From: an uncultured Pseudomonadota bacterium
Lineage (GTDB): Bacteria > Pseudomonadota > Gammaproteobacteria > Steroidobacterales > Steroidobacteraceae
Reading direction: 5' to 3'
NCBI GenBank assembly: GCA_903839465.1
Contig: CAIMCI010000119.1
Coordinates: 1-40,125 of the forward strand
Length of the DNA stretch: 40,125 nt
Shown here: positions 8,294 through 16,114 of the stretch, one piece after another
Layout of the letters: every line of letters starts with the position of its first letter
Numbering within the stretch: the stretch's first letter is position 1
Made by a program: the position numbers and the translations under genes
The notes under the pieces: generated by a model
Told to the model about the DNA's origin: nothing
Database searches by the model: none
Seen by the model: only the letters and a program-made list of their open reading frames with translations

Positions 8294-9456
8294 AAGGTCG
8301 CCAGCAGCATCAGGTTGAGGGCCGAATTGCTGTATCTCGGTTCGGTTCCCGGCGGGACTCCGGTGACCGACGCGTTGAGGAAGTCGCGGTAGCGATACAA
8401 CAGTTCCTCGGCGTGCACGGAGGCCGTGCTGCGCTTGATGGCTTTCCATCGTGCTTTGGGCAGCTCGTACGTCAGAGAGGCGTGCAGGCTCTCTGTGTAC
8501 AGAGAGGAAAGTTCGCGGTCCCGCGCCAGATAATTCTGCGAATTGATGCGTGGAAAAAGGTCGGAATAGAAGCTGGCGTGCCGCTGGGTGTAGTAGCGGA
8601 ATCCGGCGTCCGCAATCAGTCGATCGTGCAGCAGCGGTTGCGTGTATCCGACATCAAAGGTGTGGGCGCGAATCCCCCACGTGTCGGTGTAGTACCGGTA
8701 ACCGCCGCTCACGGCCGCGCGCCAGCGCAGGTAGTACCGCGCCTTGACCGCGAACGCATTCCCCGTGCGGGTCGTCGGGTAGACCTCGGGTGCGAAGCTG
8801 TAACCGGCACCAGCCAGCGGGTCGACGTAGCGATAGGTTCGGTAGGGATTCTGCTCGTAGCCCTGCGAGGTGTTTGCCTCGTAATCAAAGCCCATGATCA
8901 GGTTTCGCGAGAAGATCTGTGACACGCCGACGGACCACTGGCGCCGATCAAGCCGGGCCCTGAACGTCGGGTCGCTTACCGTCTTGCCGGAGCTCGACTT
9001 CACGCGCCGGGTGATGATGTCCCAGCCGCGGCTGGCCGAGAGGGTCACCGTGGTCAGGTCACCGAACATCGACTGACTGATGGTGCCGTTTACCGTGCTC
9101 GAGTCGTAATCGTTCTCGACGCTGGAGATGATGGTGGCGCCATACGTCGTCTTGTCGGCGAGGTACTCGGCGCCCAGGGATTTCTGCTTGCGCTCCTCCC
9201 GAATCGGGCTCGCGCCACTGACCACGGAATCGATGGATGCACCGGTGACCTGGTCCACCTCGTAACTCGCGGTAACCGACGCGTTCTGCGTGACGCTTTT
9301 CCGAACGAGATAGGCAGGACCCTCGGCCTTGATTCCGCCACCCTGATAGTGCTTGTACATGATGTCCGCTTCGTCGGGCGGCAGCACTTCGGCCCGCCCG
9401 ACGTGGGGTCCGAGCAGCGACGCGAGCAGGAAGAGCAGGGCGATCCGGTACAGCAT
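8284..9456 (-). CDS. DUF3570 predicted outer-membrane beta-barrel protein
   Basis: A 390-residue exported protein with a signal peptide (MLYRIALLFLLASLLG, then GRAEV) followed by a DUF3570 domain. Alternating aromatic and polar strands fill the rest (ASVTASYEVDQ, TYGATIISSVENDYD, NPYRTYRYVDPL, AVSGGYRYYTDTWGI), and the chain ends NLMLLATFYF with the terminal Phe usual for barrels. The N-terminal part holds DQVTGAS (68-74) and SGAS (80-83), discussed separately. The ATG at 9456 was chosen because it starts a signal peptide, although its ribosome site is weak and it lies 20 bases after the DUF4266 stop. It is the last gene of the minus-strand operon. The molecular role of DUF3570 is not established to my knowledge. 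Co-location with ApbE, DUF4266 and TlpA suggests a shared exported redox task. Confidence 0.85.
   Translation of the reverse strand: MLYRIALLFLLASLLGPHVGRAEVLPPDEADIMYKHYQGGGIKAEGPAYLVRKSVTQNASVTASYEVDQVTGASIDSVVSGASPIREERKQKSLGAEYLADKTTYGATIISSVENDYDSSTVNGTISQSMFGDLTTVTLSASRGWDIITRRVKSSSGKTVSDPTFRARLDRRQWSVGVSQIFSRNLIMGFDYEANTSQGYEQNPYRTYRYVDPLAGAGYSFAPEVYPTTRTGNAFAVKARYYLRWRAAVSGGYRYYTDTWGIRAHTFDVGYTQPLLHDRLIADAGFRYYTQRHASFYSDLFPRINSQNYLARDRELSSLYTESLHASLTYELPKARWKAIKRSTASVHAEELLYRYRDFLNASVTGVPPGTEPRYSNSALNLMLLATFYF
9208..9255 (-). other. Candidate FMN attachment motif in the DUF3570 protein
   Basis: Codons 68-83 of the DUF3570 protein read DQVTGASIDSVVSGAS. The first seven residues, D68-x-x-T-G-A-S74, fit the ApbE target pattern Dxx(S/T)GA(T/S) known from NqrB/NqrC and RnfG/RnfD subunits, where FMN is attached to the last Thr/Ser. 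The second copy (D76, then SGAS at 80-83) has one extra residue between Asp and Ser. S74, and less likely S83, would be the acceptor. The motif lies close to the mature N-terminus, before the barrel strands. The match is visible; modification is inferred. Confidence 0.55.
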
Positions 9457-9476
9457 CGTGGCGGTTTCGGTTTGTG

Positions 9477-9707
9477 TCAGTTGCAGCCGCAGCCGCCGCC
9501 GGCCGCGCCGTTGCCGCCACGCGCCGCTTCGCGATTCTCGTGGACGTGCAGCGAATAGCCGGTGGCTAGTGGGGCCCGGTCCCAGGCCATGATCGGGTCG
9601 GCGAGCTTTTCCCGCTCGTAGGGCTTCACCCATGGCTCGACGTGGCCGCAGGCGCCGGTGCCGGCGATAAGCAGCGAGCAGACAAGCACTCTTCCGCCGA
9701 AGCTCAC
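9477..9707 (-). CDS. DUF4266 small lipoprotein with GGGCGCN tail
   Basis: A 76-residue lipoprotein. The signal RVLVCSLLIAGTGACGHVEP has a lipobox ending at Cys20. It is followed by the DUF4266 core VKPYEREKLADPIMAWD and YSLHVHENREAARGG, then a glycine-rich C-terminus ending GGGCGCN. The start is the GTG at 9707, one base after the TlpA stop, so translation is probably coupled. The open frame continues further upstream only inside tlpA, so the longer reading is spurious. Function is unknown. DUF4266 and DUF3570 typically occur as neighbours, as they do here. The two C-terminal cysteines and the histidines of HVHE could bind a metal or a cofactor, which is inference. Confidence 0.85.
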   Translation of the reverse strand: MSFGGRVLVCSLLIAGTGACGHVEPWVKPYEREKLADPIMAWDRAPLATGYSLHVHENREAARGGNGAAGGGCGCN

Positions 9708-9708
9708 G

Positions 9709-10227
9709 CTATTTCTCCGCGAGCAGGCTTCTGACCTGGTCCATGTATTCATTTTCGTCCCCGGCATTGTAGGACTTGTGCATCCACCGGACGATCCCCT
9801 TGCGATCGACCAGGGCAACGCTCGGCATTCCGCCGATGCCGTAGCGTTTTGACAGGTCGTCATTCGGGTCGTAGACGATAGGGAACGACACGGGGTTCTG
9901 CTTGAGAAACGCCTCCGCGTCCTTGCTGTCCGGTTCGACGTTGAGGCCGATGACCGTGAAGCCAAGCTTCTTGTACTTCTTATGAATCGTGTCCAGTAAC
10001 GGGAACTCCTGGCGACACGGGCCGCACCAGGAAGCCCAGAAATTGATCAGGACGACCTGGCCCTTCAGACCGGCCATGCTGACCGGCTCGCCATTGCGCG
10101 ACTTCAGGGTGAAGTCCGCCGCCGGGTCGCCGACCTTGAGGCCCGCAGCACCCGCCGTCAGCGGCAGGGCGATCAGCAGGGCGCACGCGAGGTGTGCCAG
10201 CAGGTTGCGACTATGAGGTTTCGCCAT
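9709..10227 (-). CDS. TlpA-family thiol-disulfide oxidoreductase
   Basis: A 172-residue periplasmic thioredoxin-like protein. A signal peptide (CALLIALPLTAGAAG) is followed by a TlpA/AhpC-TSA fold. VGDPAADFTLKSRNGEPVSM is the usual entry, FWASWCGPCRQEFP carries the redox pair CGPC, and YGIGGMPSVALVDRKG holds the cis-proline loop. Relatives reduce apocytochrome cysteines or other exported disulfides. The ATG at 10227 has GAGGAG seven bases upstream, overlapping the gap after the beta-barrel gene's stop. In this operon a reductant for the CxxCH proteins encoded nearby, or for the DUF4266 cysteines, is a sensible role, but the partner is not shown by sequence. Confidence 0.93.
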   Translation of the reverse strand: MAKPHSRNLLAHLACALLIALPLTAGAAGLKVGDPAADFTLKSRNGEPVSMAGLKGQVVLINFWASWCGPCRQEFPLLDTIHKKYKKLGFTVIGLNVEPDSKDAEAFLKQNPVSFPIVYDPNDDLSKRYGIGGMPSVALVDRKGIVRWMHKSYNAGDENEYMDQVRSLLAEK

Positions 10228-10237
10228 CGTCTTCTCC

Positions 10238-10939
10238 TCAGAAATACGTTGTTACGCCCAGCGTGCTTTCGAGGTTGTGCACCGTCTTCTGGTAGCCGAG
10301 CAGGTCGTTCTGAAAAACGTGATCGCGGACGTCCAGGTGCGCCGCGATCTTGTCGGTCAGCAACAGGCGATAACCGGCACCCGCCATTACCGTGAAATGC
10401 GTACCGCCGCCGAACTTCGTCGCGCCAACACCCGCAACGACGTAAACGGCGGAGTTGAACGCCCGATTGCGGCCGATGAACACCTCACCGGGGAACAGGT
10501 TGTAGCCGAATCCCATGTTGTAGTAGGTCAGTTTGCGCTGGCTGTCGGTCAGCAACTGTGATGACCCCGACAACTCTTCATAACTGGTTCGACCGGTCTT
10601 GGACGTGCCGATCAGCCCCTCGGCGAAGAAGTCCTCCGAGATGTGGTACGCGAGACGGGCCCCATAAACCGGGTTGACGCCAAAGTCCTGCGCCGAATAC
10701 GAACCGGCATAGACGCCGAGCTCGAAATCAGACGATTTAATCTTGGGGGTCTTCACCTTGCGGCGCGTCACGGTCGGGTCGACGACGGCAGGCGAAGACC
10801 CGGTGGCGTCGCTCGCCTCCGTGGGGGCCGCTTCCGTCCGATGATGGCGCCCGAACGGCCAGAGCGCGCAACCGGTCGAGGTCACGCTGACGGCCGCGAG
10901 GCTAAGCATCAGAAAAAGAACGCGAATCCTGCTTTCCAT
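10238..10939 (-). CDS. Outer membrane beta-barrel lipoprotein (OMP_myx-type)
   Basis: A 233-residue protein with a lipoprotein signal (LFLMLSLAAVSVTSTGC, lipobox STGC). A low-complexity Ser/Thr/Ala linker and a basic stretch RRKVKTPKIK come next, then an eight-strand-like beta-barrel of about 165 residues. FELGVYAGSYSAQDFG, FFAEGLIGTSK, YYNMGFGYNLFPGE, FTVMAGAGYRLLLTDKIA, LDVRDHVFQNDLLG and a terminal TTYF fit the 'outer membrane beta-barrel domain' family seen in myxobacteria and some gammaproteobacteria. The start overlaps the end of the SH3 gene by 31 bases, with GAAGGGA directly upstream of the ATG. Barrels of this type occur with Agl/Glt-like machines. This one may provide the outer-membrane face of the system encoded further right, which is inference. 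Confidence 0.82.
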   Translation of the reverse strand: MESRIRVLFLMLSLAAVSVTSTGCALWPFGRHHRTEAAPTEASDATGSSPAVVDPTVTRRKVKTPKIKSSDFELGVYAGSYSAQDFGVNPVYGARLAYHISEDFFAEGLIGTSKTGRTSYEELSGSSQLLTDSQRKLTYYNMGFGYNLFPGEVFIGRNRAFNSAVYVVAGVGATKFGGGTHFTVMAGAGYRLLLTDKIAAHLDVRDHVFQNDLLGYQKTVHNLESTLGVTTYF

Positions 10940-11730
10940 TCCCTTCGATCCTCGTTCTGAGCGCTTTGCGTGAAAATAACGTAGCTGCGATAGTCCAGCC
11001 GGAACAGGAAGCGGCGCGAAACATAGGCTTTCGCTCCCAGACCCCAGTACCCAAGTTGTTCCCGGCGGTTCGCCGGTTCGACGATGGTGGTCTTGGGCGA
11101 AATGCGCACGACACCGGTGCCGATGTCGACGAATGGCGCGATCCGCCAGCGGGGGGCGAACAGGTGGGTGAGGCCAATCGTGCCGAGCACGCTGGTGGAC
11201 GACTTGCCGAGGGTCTGCGCCAGTCCGGCTTCGACACTCAGGTTGTCATTGAACGCGTAGCCGGCGTAGGCCGAATTGACGTTTCCGCCGCCGAAATTGC
11301 CGGTCTGGAAGCCGATTTCCCAGGGGCTGCGCTCGTAGTCCCGCCTCGCCGGGTCATCGAGCTTCAGCTTGTCGCCGGTGGCGAGCAGGGTCTGTTCCAT
11401 GTGTTCGCGGTCGACCCAGCCTTCCTTGCCCTGGTCGTCGCGGACCTTGTACCAATCGGTGCGCCGCATCAGGACGTCGACTCGCGCCCCTCGTGGCACG
11501 ACCCGCGTAACCGGATAGCCCCTGCCCGGTCCCGTGCGCATCTCGAGGTACGGATCGGCGACCTTCACCTCGACGTAGTGGCTCGAGTCGAGCGCGCGCG
11601 GCCTCTCGTCGGCGGCCGCCGCAATCGTCGCCGGAGCAATTGCCGGTTCTGAGGGCGTGTCCTGCGCCCCAACGCTTGCGCTGGCGACGGCCAAAGCGAG
11701 CGAGGCCAGAAGGTGGTGGCGACAGGTCAT
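10909..11730 (-). CDS. SH3-domain and beta-barrel exported protein
   Basis: A 273-residue protein in three parts. A signal peptide (HHLLASLALAVASASVGAQ) comes first. A bacterial SH3 domain follows at about 52-112 (VADPYLEMRTGPGRGYPV, RRTDWYKVRDDQGKEGWVD). A C-terminal beta-barrel from about 135 opens with SPWEIGFQTGNF and ends EWKAGFAFFF with terminal Phe. Bacterial SH3 domains commonly bind peptidoglycan peptides, so the protein could tie the cell wall to the outer membrane. The ATG at 11730 lies four bases after the stop of the HzsA-like gene. The longer open frame starts with TTG at 11751, inside that gene. It belongs with the following barrel, TlpA, DUF4266 and DUF3570 in one minus-strand operon. 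Confidence 0.83.
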   Translation of the reverse strand: MTCRHHLLASLALAVASASVGAQDTPSEPAIAPATIAAAADERPRALDSSHYVEVKVADPYLEMRTGPGRGYPVTRVVPRGARVDVLMRRTDWYKVRDDQGKEGWVDREHMEQTLLATGDKLKLDDPARRDYERSPWEIGFQTGNFGGGNVNSAYAGYAFNDNLSVEAGLAQTLGKSSTSVLGTIGLTHLFAPRWRIAPFVDIGTGVVRISPKTTIVEPANRREQLGYWGLGAKAYVSRRFLFRLDYRSYVIFTQSAQNEDRREWKAGFAFFF

Positions 11731-11734
11731 GCGA

Positions 11735-14545
11735 TTACTGGGGAACGGCAAAGGGATCGTTGTAGTACTGGGCGCCGATGTCCAGCCATTCGCTGATCAG
11801 GCGCTGTTCCGCCGGCGACAACGCCTGGAAGTGCGCCGGATCCGCGGGATTCGCGAACAGCGCGAAGAAAGTGGTCGACGCCCGGGCGCTGCCGCCAACC
11901 ATGGGGGCGGGGAGCTGTGGGGCGGGTACCTGGGTCGTTAGGTGGGTAATCGGATCGGTCACGGTGACCAGCAGTGGGGAGATTATGCCCATATTAAGCG
12001 CCAGCGGCGGGCGGGGGAACAGGAGCTCCTCAAACGAAATCAGCCATGCGGCGTTGGCACCGGGCGTCGCGGTCAGTTCGAGCGATGCCGCGGGCAGCTG
12101 CGGCTGGCCCGCGGCGTCCTTCCGGCTGTGGCAGGAGACGCACGTCTGGTCGTTGACCACCGTGCCTCCGGCGTCCTTGGTCTGGCGGATGACGGCCCAC
12201 AGCGGAGCGATATGGGCGGGATAGTGGATGACGATCCGGCACTGAGCGGTCCAGCCGGTCGCGCAGTTCGCCGACGTGGCCGAGAGCGGCGGTGGCGTGA
12301 CGAGGTCGGCGTACTTCAGGGCGACGGGCTTGTCGGTGCCGCGGCCCAGGGCCGGCGCCGTCCAGACGTCGGTGAAAAGAACGTCCACCGACGGCCGGAG
12401 ATAGGCGCAGTCCGCCAGATTCGGTGCCAGCTGGGTCGACGTACAGCCCACGCGTGCCCGCTCCTCGGCCATGGTGCTGCCGAGCTTTTTGGCACCCGGC
12501 GGACCGAGGACCGCGGGGTCCGTGTTCGGGAACGGTTGCCCGACGGTCGGCGCGCCCGGGTTCAGCGCCGGATACAGGTTCGCCCGGCCGTGGGCCGGAT
12601 TGGTGGCGCCGGCGGCGTCCCGCCCGGGAGTGTGGCAGCCATTGCAGGTCTTGACCTCGCCGGCACGCACCTGAAGCCAGTTCCGATGGGTCCCGCCGAT
12701 ACGCCGCCCGTCCGCATCGAGAACCGAAATCATGAAGGCCACGTTGGCCGGGACCTCGATCTGGACCGAGCCATCGGGTTCGATCGGCGCATAGCCGAGT
12801 ATTTCACGCATGAAGCTGCTGGCTCCGAAGGCCGAGCCGGGCAGCTTCTTCAGGGTGTTCTTGTCCGGCAGGCCGACGGCCTTCTCGAGGCGCAGAAACC
12901 GCGCCGGCCGCTGGTCCGCCGTCGTCTGGCCGGGATCCCGCAGCGTGGTGATGCTCACTCCGCCGCCGCTCGGAGACAGCTCCACCTTGCCATCGAAGTC
13001 GTAAACGCTCTTGATATTGAGGATGCCGACGCCGCGCGTCCCGAGCGACTGGTCGTAGTCGACACCGGCAACCGCATCGCGGCTCAGGTTGGGTGGAACC
13101 ACGCGCGGCTGCATGGCCAGGATGTCCGAGTACATGACTCCTTCGGTCGGCGTCACGATCGGCTGCTGGGTGGACTTCGCCGGGTCGTAGACCCAGATCC
13201 CGTAAAGCGGTGGCGCCGTGGTCAGCTTGGCGGCGCCGAGCGCGTCAGTCGTGCAGGGCTGAAAGAGTCCAGCGACCACCAGCCGGCACTGCGTCCAGCT
13301 GACCAGCAGCCGGTTGCTGCCGTCGTTCAGCGGATAGGCGCTGGCGAAGCGCCCGCCGGGCGACGGGCCGGCCGCCGTGTAGACGTTGTTGACGACCAGC
13401 CGAGTCTGGCCGGGTCCAACGGCCGTCGGGTCCGCGGCCGTCGGCTGGAAGTACTCCACGTAGTTCGCCTGGTCGATCAGCGCGAGGTCGCCGCCGAACT
13501 CCGTGTTGCCGTCCGGAGTAATGCCGGCGTACGTCGTGACGTTGGCGGCCGCGGGAAGCGTCGGGAATGGACGCAGGATCGCCACGATCTTGCCGTCCCG
13601 GCGCGCGCGCGGCTGCAGGAACTGCACTGGGCTCGTGGCAGGCGTGCCCGAAAAGTGGCTGTTCCGTCCATAGAGCAGCTGCTCGCCGCTGCCGTCCGCG
13701 GCGATCGTGTAAAGCTGCATGCCAGAGCCGTTGATGGCATCCCATCGGCTGTAGACGATGTGGCCGTCCGGCATTACCGACGGGTCCACGTCATGATCCT
13801 GGCCGAAGTCGATCTGGTGAATGTTGGTGCCATCGGCATCCATCACGTGCAGGACGAATGCCGGCAGGTTCCGTTGCGAATTGGTGCCCGGTCCGCCTTC
13901 AAGGCCAGCCGAGAACTGTGACTTCCCCTCGTCGATCAGCACCGCCTTCGCGCCACGCTGGCGCGAGGACGAGAACAGGATCCGGCCATCCGCCAGGTAA
14001 TGGCCGCCCACGTCGTGGCCTTCGGCGGCAACGATGTCGGAGGCGATCACCCGCCGCAGGGTCTTTGTCGTCGTGTCGTACTCGTACAGGGACCAGACCG
14101 GCTGCACCAGCGGATCGCCCATCGGGTCGATTGGCGGGCGCAGGGAAAACAGCAGCTTCTTGCCGTCGAAGGACACGTCGAGATCGCGGGCGTCCCAGCG
14201 GCCCTGGGTCAGCGTCCCGGTGATATTCGTCTCGGTGGCGCTCGGAGAGGCGCTGAGCCGCATGAAAACGTCGGCCGGTCCGTTCCAGACACGCTGCACC
14301 CGAACGTCGTCGACCAGAGTCGTCGTGGCAGCGCCGGCCACGGACACGGCTGGCAGACGGCGCTTGATGTAGGCGACGGCAAAATCGGGAGACACCGGGT
14401 CATTTTGCGCGGTCTTGCCCAGCGTTGCGCCACTCAGTCCACCGCTGGAACATCCGACGAGGCCAATGGCTGCGACGGCCAGGGCAACGGCGCACCGTCC
14501 GAGCACGCGCACAGCAAAGTCACGGCGTATCTGGGGCTGGGTCAT
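11735..14545 (-). CDS. HzsA-like lipoprotein with TolB-type propeller and two haem-c motifs
   Basis: A 936-residue lipoprotein (CAVALAVAAIGLVGC, lipobox LVGC). The first half holds WD40-like/TolB-type repeats (RWDARDLDVSFDGKKLLFSL, GHYLADGRILFSSSRQRGA, VMDADGTNIHQIDFGQDHD, MPDGHIVYSRWD, TIAADGSGEQLLYGRN). The second half has CNGCH at 634-638 and CVSCH at 802-806. This layout resembles the hydrazine synthase alpha-subunit-like family (HZS_alpha/PD40), most members of which come from non-anammox bacteria and have no known reaction. Hydrazine synthesis is not implied. The ATG at 14545 was chosen because it gives the lipoprotein signal; its ribosome site is weak. It is the first gene of the minus-strand operon and is divergent from the CxxCH protein at 14870. 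The haem motifs suggest electron transfer at the periplasm or outer surface. Confidence 0.78.
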   Translation of the reverse strand: MTQPQIRRDFAVRVLGRCAVALAVAAIGLVGCSSGGLSGATLGKTAQNDPVSPDFAVAYIKRRLPAVSVAGAATTTLVDDVRVQRVWNGPADVFMRLSASPSATETNITGTLTQGRWDARDLDVSFDGKKLLFSLRPPIDPMGDPLVQPVWSLYEYDTTTKTLRRVIASDIVAAEGHDVGGHYLADGRILFSSSRQRGAKAVLIDEGKSQFSAGLEGGPGTNSQRNLPAFVLHVMDADGTNIHQIDFGQDHDVDPSVMPDGHIVYSRWDAINGSGMQLYTIAADGSGEQLLYGRNSHFSGTPATSPVQFLQPRARRDGKIVAILRPFPTLPAAANVTTYAGITPDGNTEFGGDLALIDQANYVEYFQPTAADPTAVGPGQTRLVVNNVYTAAGPSPGGRFASAYPLNDGSNRLLVSWTQCRLVVAGLFQPCTTDALGAAKLTTAPPLYGIWVYDPAKSTQQPIVTPTEGVMYSDILAMQPRVVPPNLSRDAVAGVDYDQSLGTRGVGILNIKSVYDFDGKVELSPSGGGVSITTLRDPGQTTADQRPARFLRLEKAVGLPDKNTLKKLPGSAFGASSFMREILGYAPIEPDGSVQIEVPANVAFMISVLDADGRRIGGTHRNWLQVRAGEVKTCNGCHTPGRDAAGATNPAHGRANLYPALNPGAPTVGQPFPNTDPAVLGPPGAKKLGSTMAEERARVGCTSTQLAPNLADCAYLRPSVDVLFTDVWTAPALGRGTDKPVALKYADLVTPPPLSATSANCATGWTAQCRIVIHYPAHIAPLWAVIRQTKDAGGTVVNDQTCVSCHSRKDAAGQPQLPAASLELTATPGANAAWLISFEELLFPRPPLALNMGIISPLLVTVTDPITHLTTQVPAPQLPAPMVGGSARASTTFFALFANPADPAHFQALSPAEQRLISEWLDIGAQYYNDPFAVPQ

Positions 14546-14676
14546 GGCGGTCGGGCCTCGCGTTCTTTCCCGGGCGATCAGATCCTGGCGGTTCACGCCG
14601 GCCAATCCTGTGCTCGGCCGCGCGCGGTCCGGCTGGGAGATGCGCACGGTATCGGTGAACAGGTTACGGCCGGCCG

Positions 14677-14682
14677 ATTATA
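14677..14682 (-). promoter_or_regulatory. Perfect -10 hexamer (TATAAT) for the HzsA-like operon
   Basis: On the minus strand the sequence CCCCTATAATCGG contains a perfect TATAAT, rare in such GC-rich DNA, about 130 bases before the ATG at 14545. No good -35 hexamer sits at 16-18 bases, so an activator may be required. Confidence 0.4.
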
Positions 14683-14716
14683 GGGGTCCGGCTGCCGGAT
14701 CCCCGCACTTTCGACT

Positions 14717-14732
14717 GTCGCTCAGGAGCGAC
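14717..14732. repeat. Inverted repeat GTCGCTC-AG-GAGCGAC
   Basis: The sequence GTCGCTCAGGAGCGAC has perfect 7-base arms around two central bases, in the middle of the divergent region. It is followed by only three T residues, so it is a poor terminator. A dimeric repressor or activator could bind it; no candidate regulator is encoded in the window. Confidence 0.4.
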
Positions 14733-14800
14733 TTTCCCGGCACGGAGGGATCGTTACGAGACGCAGTTCACGGCTCTGTGTTTGTCGCCGTGTCGAGACA

Positions 14801-14829
14801 TTACGGAACGTGAAGTCGATCCATATAGT
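14801..14829 (+). promoter_or_regulatory. Candidate promoter TTACGG-N17-TATAGT
   Basis: TTACGG at 14801-14806 and TATAGT at 14824-14829 are separated by exactly 17 bases and lie about 40 bases before the ATG at 14870. The -10 matches five of six consensus bases and the -35 three of six. It would drive the long plus-strand operon that begins with the CxxCH protein. Confidence 0.35.
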
Positions 14830-14869
14830 TCCGCGCAGGACGTCCCTTAAGCCACGTGAGCGGTACGCG

Positions 14870-16102
14870 ATGAAAGCTTCGTCATGGATGACCGGAATCG
14901 AATGTCGACGCCATCGCGCCCTGCGTGAAGCGCGGCTGGTCGGCGCCTACGGAGTGCTCGCCCTGCTGCTGACCCTGCTGCCCATGGTCTCGCACGCCGG
15001 GGCGCGCGAACAGGCGGCGCGGATGCACGCACGGTTGGCAGGTGTACCACCGACGGAAGCCGTGCTCACTTCAATGGCGACCGACATAGGCAATGGCCAG
15101 GCCGTCAATGCGGCCATGACCGCGATGCAGAATGACAACTTCTACACGGTCGTCCTGAAGAACTTTGCGATGCCGTGGACCAACCGGGCGCAAACGCAAT
15201 ACGCGCCCCTGAATGACTACGTGGCCACCGTCATTGGCATGGTGCGGGATGACGTGCCGTTCAACACGCTGCTGTCCGCCGACCTGCTCTACGTGGGTGC
15301 CTCCGGGCAGGGCTTGCCTGCCTACTCGAATTCGAACAATGACCATTACGCCCAGCTTGAGAGCAGCGGCGCCCACCTCGGTGACAAGTCCGTACTGGTA
15401 CCCGCCACGCAATCCAGTGTCACCGGCATCCCGGCGGCCGCGACCGCCGGCATCATGACGACCCGAGCCGCCGCACAGGCGTTCTTCGCCCTCGGCACCA
15501 ACCGGGCGATGTTCCGCTTTACCCTGATCAACCATCTCTGCAAGGACGTCACCGACGTCATGGACACCAGCCGGCCGCCCGACCGAATCCGCCAGGACGT
15601 CAGCCGCAGCCCGGGCGGTGACAGTCGCGTGTTCATGAATAACTGCATCGGCTGCCACAGCGGCATGGACCCAATGGCCCAGGCATTCGCGTACTACGAC
15701 TTCGTGTTCGCGACAGACCCAAGCACCGGTTCTATCCAGTACACGCCGGGCAAGGTGGTCGGCAAGTACTTCCATAACAACACGACGTTTCCGACCGGCT
15801 TCGTCACGCCTGACGACAGCTGGACCAACCGCTGGCGCGCCGGCCCGAATTCTCTGCTCGGATGGAGTGCGGCACTGCCGGGGTCCGGCGCCGGAGCAAA
15901 GTCGCTCGGCGCAGAGCTTGGCAACAGCGACCAGTTCGCCCAGTGCCAGGTGCAAAAGGTATTCACAGCGATGTGCCTGCGGCCGCCGTCGAATGATGCC
16001 GATCGCAGTCAGGTCAAGACCATGGTCGGCACGTTCAAGTCGCAGGGCTACAAGCTCAAGCGCGTGTTCGCCGATGCCGCGGCCTACTGCAGCGGCACCT
16101 GA
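14870..16102 (+). CDS. Exported protein with one CxxCH motif (cytochrome-like)
   Basis: A 410-residue protein of unrecognised family. It has a long basic leader, then the hydrophobic run YGVLALLLTLLPMVSHAGA as signal peptide. The mature chain has few charged residues. A single haem-c motif CIGCH occurs at residues 259-263, in NNCIGCHSGMDPMAQAF. The phrase CHSGMDPMAQAFAYYDF resembles the CxxCH-x2-DP region of planctomycete-type DUF1588/DUF1585 cytochromes. Another Cys pair occurs near the end (QCQVQKVFTAMCLRP). The start is the ATG at 14870; a GTG at 14810 is in frame but adds an odd leader. It is the first gene of the plus-strand operon, 12 bases before the LamG lipoprotein gene. An electron-carrying role is inferred from the motif and neighbours only. 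Confidence 0.75.
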   Translation: MKASSWMTGIECRRHRALREARLVGAYGVLALLLTLLPMVSHAGAREQAARMHARLAGVPPTEAVLTSMATDIGNGQAVNAAMTAMQNDNFYTVVLKNFAMPWTNRAQTQYAPLNDYVATVIGMVRDDVPFNTLLSADLLYVGASGQGLPAYSNSNNDHYAQLESSGAHLGDKSVLVPATQSSVTGIPAAATAGIMTTRAAAQAFFALGTNRAMFRFTLINHLCKDVTDVMDTSRPPDRIRQDVSRSPGGDSRVFMNNCIGCHSGMDPMAQAFAYYDFVFATDPSTGSIQYTPGKVVGKYFHNNTTFPTGFVTPDDSWTNRWRAGPNSLLGWSAALPGSGAGAKSLGAELGNSDQFAQCQVQKVFTAMCLRPPSNDADRSQVKTMVGTFKSQGYKLKRVFADAAAYCSGT

Positions 16103-16114
16103 GGGAAGCACAAC

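Larger units (their letters stand above)
14546..14869. other. Divergent control region between the two redox operons
   Basis: This 324-base region separates the minus-strand HzsA-like operon from the plus-strand CxxCH operon. It contains no convincing gene. It holds a minus-strand TATAAT (14677-14682), a 7-bp-arm inverted repeat (14717-14732) and a plus-strand promoter-like pair (14801-14829). Because both operons leave from here, joint control is plausible. Confidence 0.5.

Noticed and set aside
11942-13921. 659-codon plus-strand open frame
   Set aside because: It lies wholly antisense to the HzsA-like gene, is rich in Arg, Gly and Val and shows no domain. It is an antisense shadow in GC-rich DNA.
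11735-14545. Reading the locus as hydrazine synthesis (anammox)
   Set aside because: Only a distant alpha-like protein is present; beta/gamma subunits and hydrazine dehydrogenase are absent.
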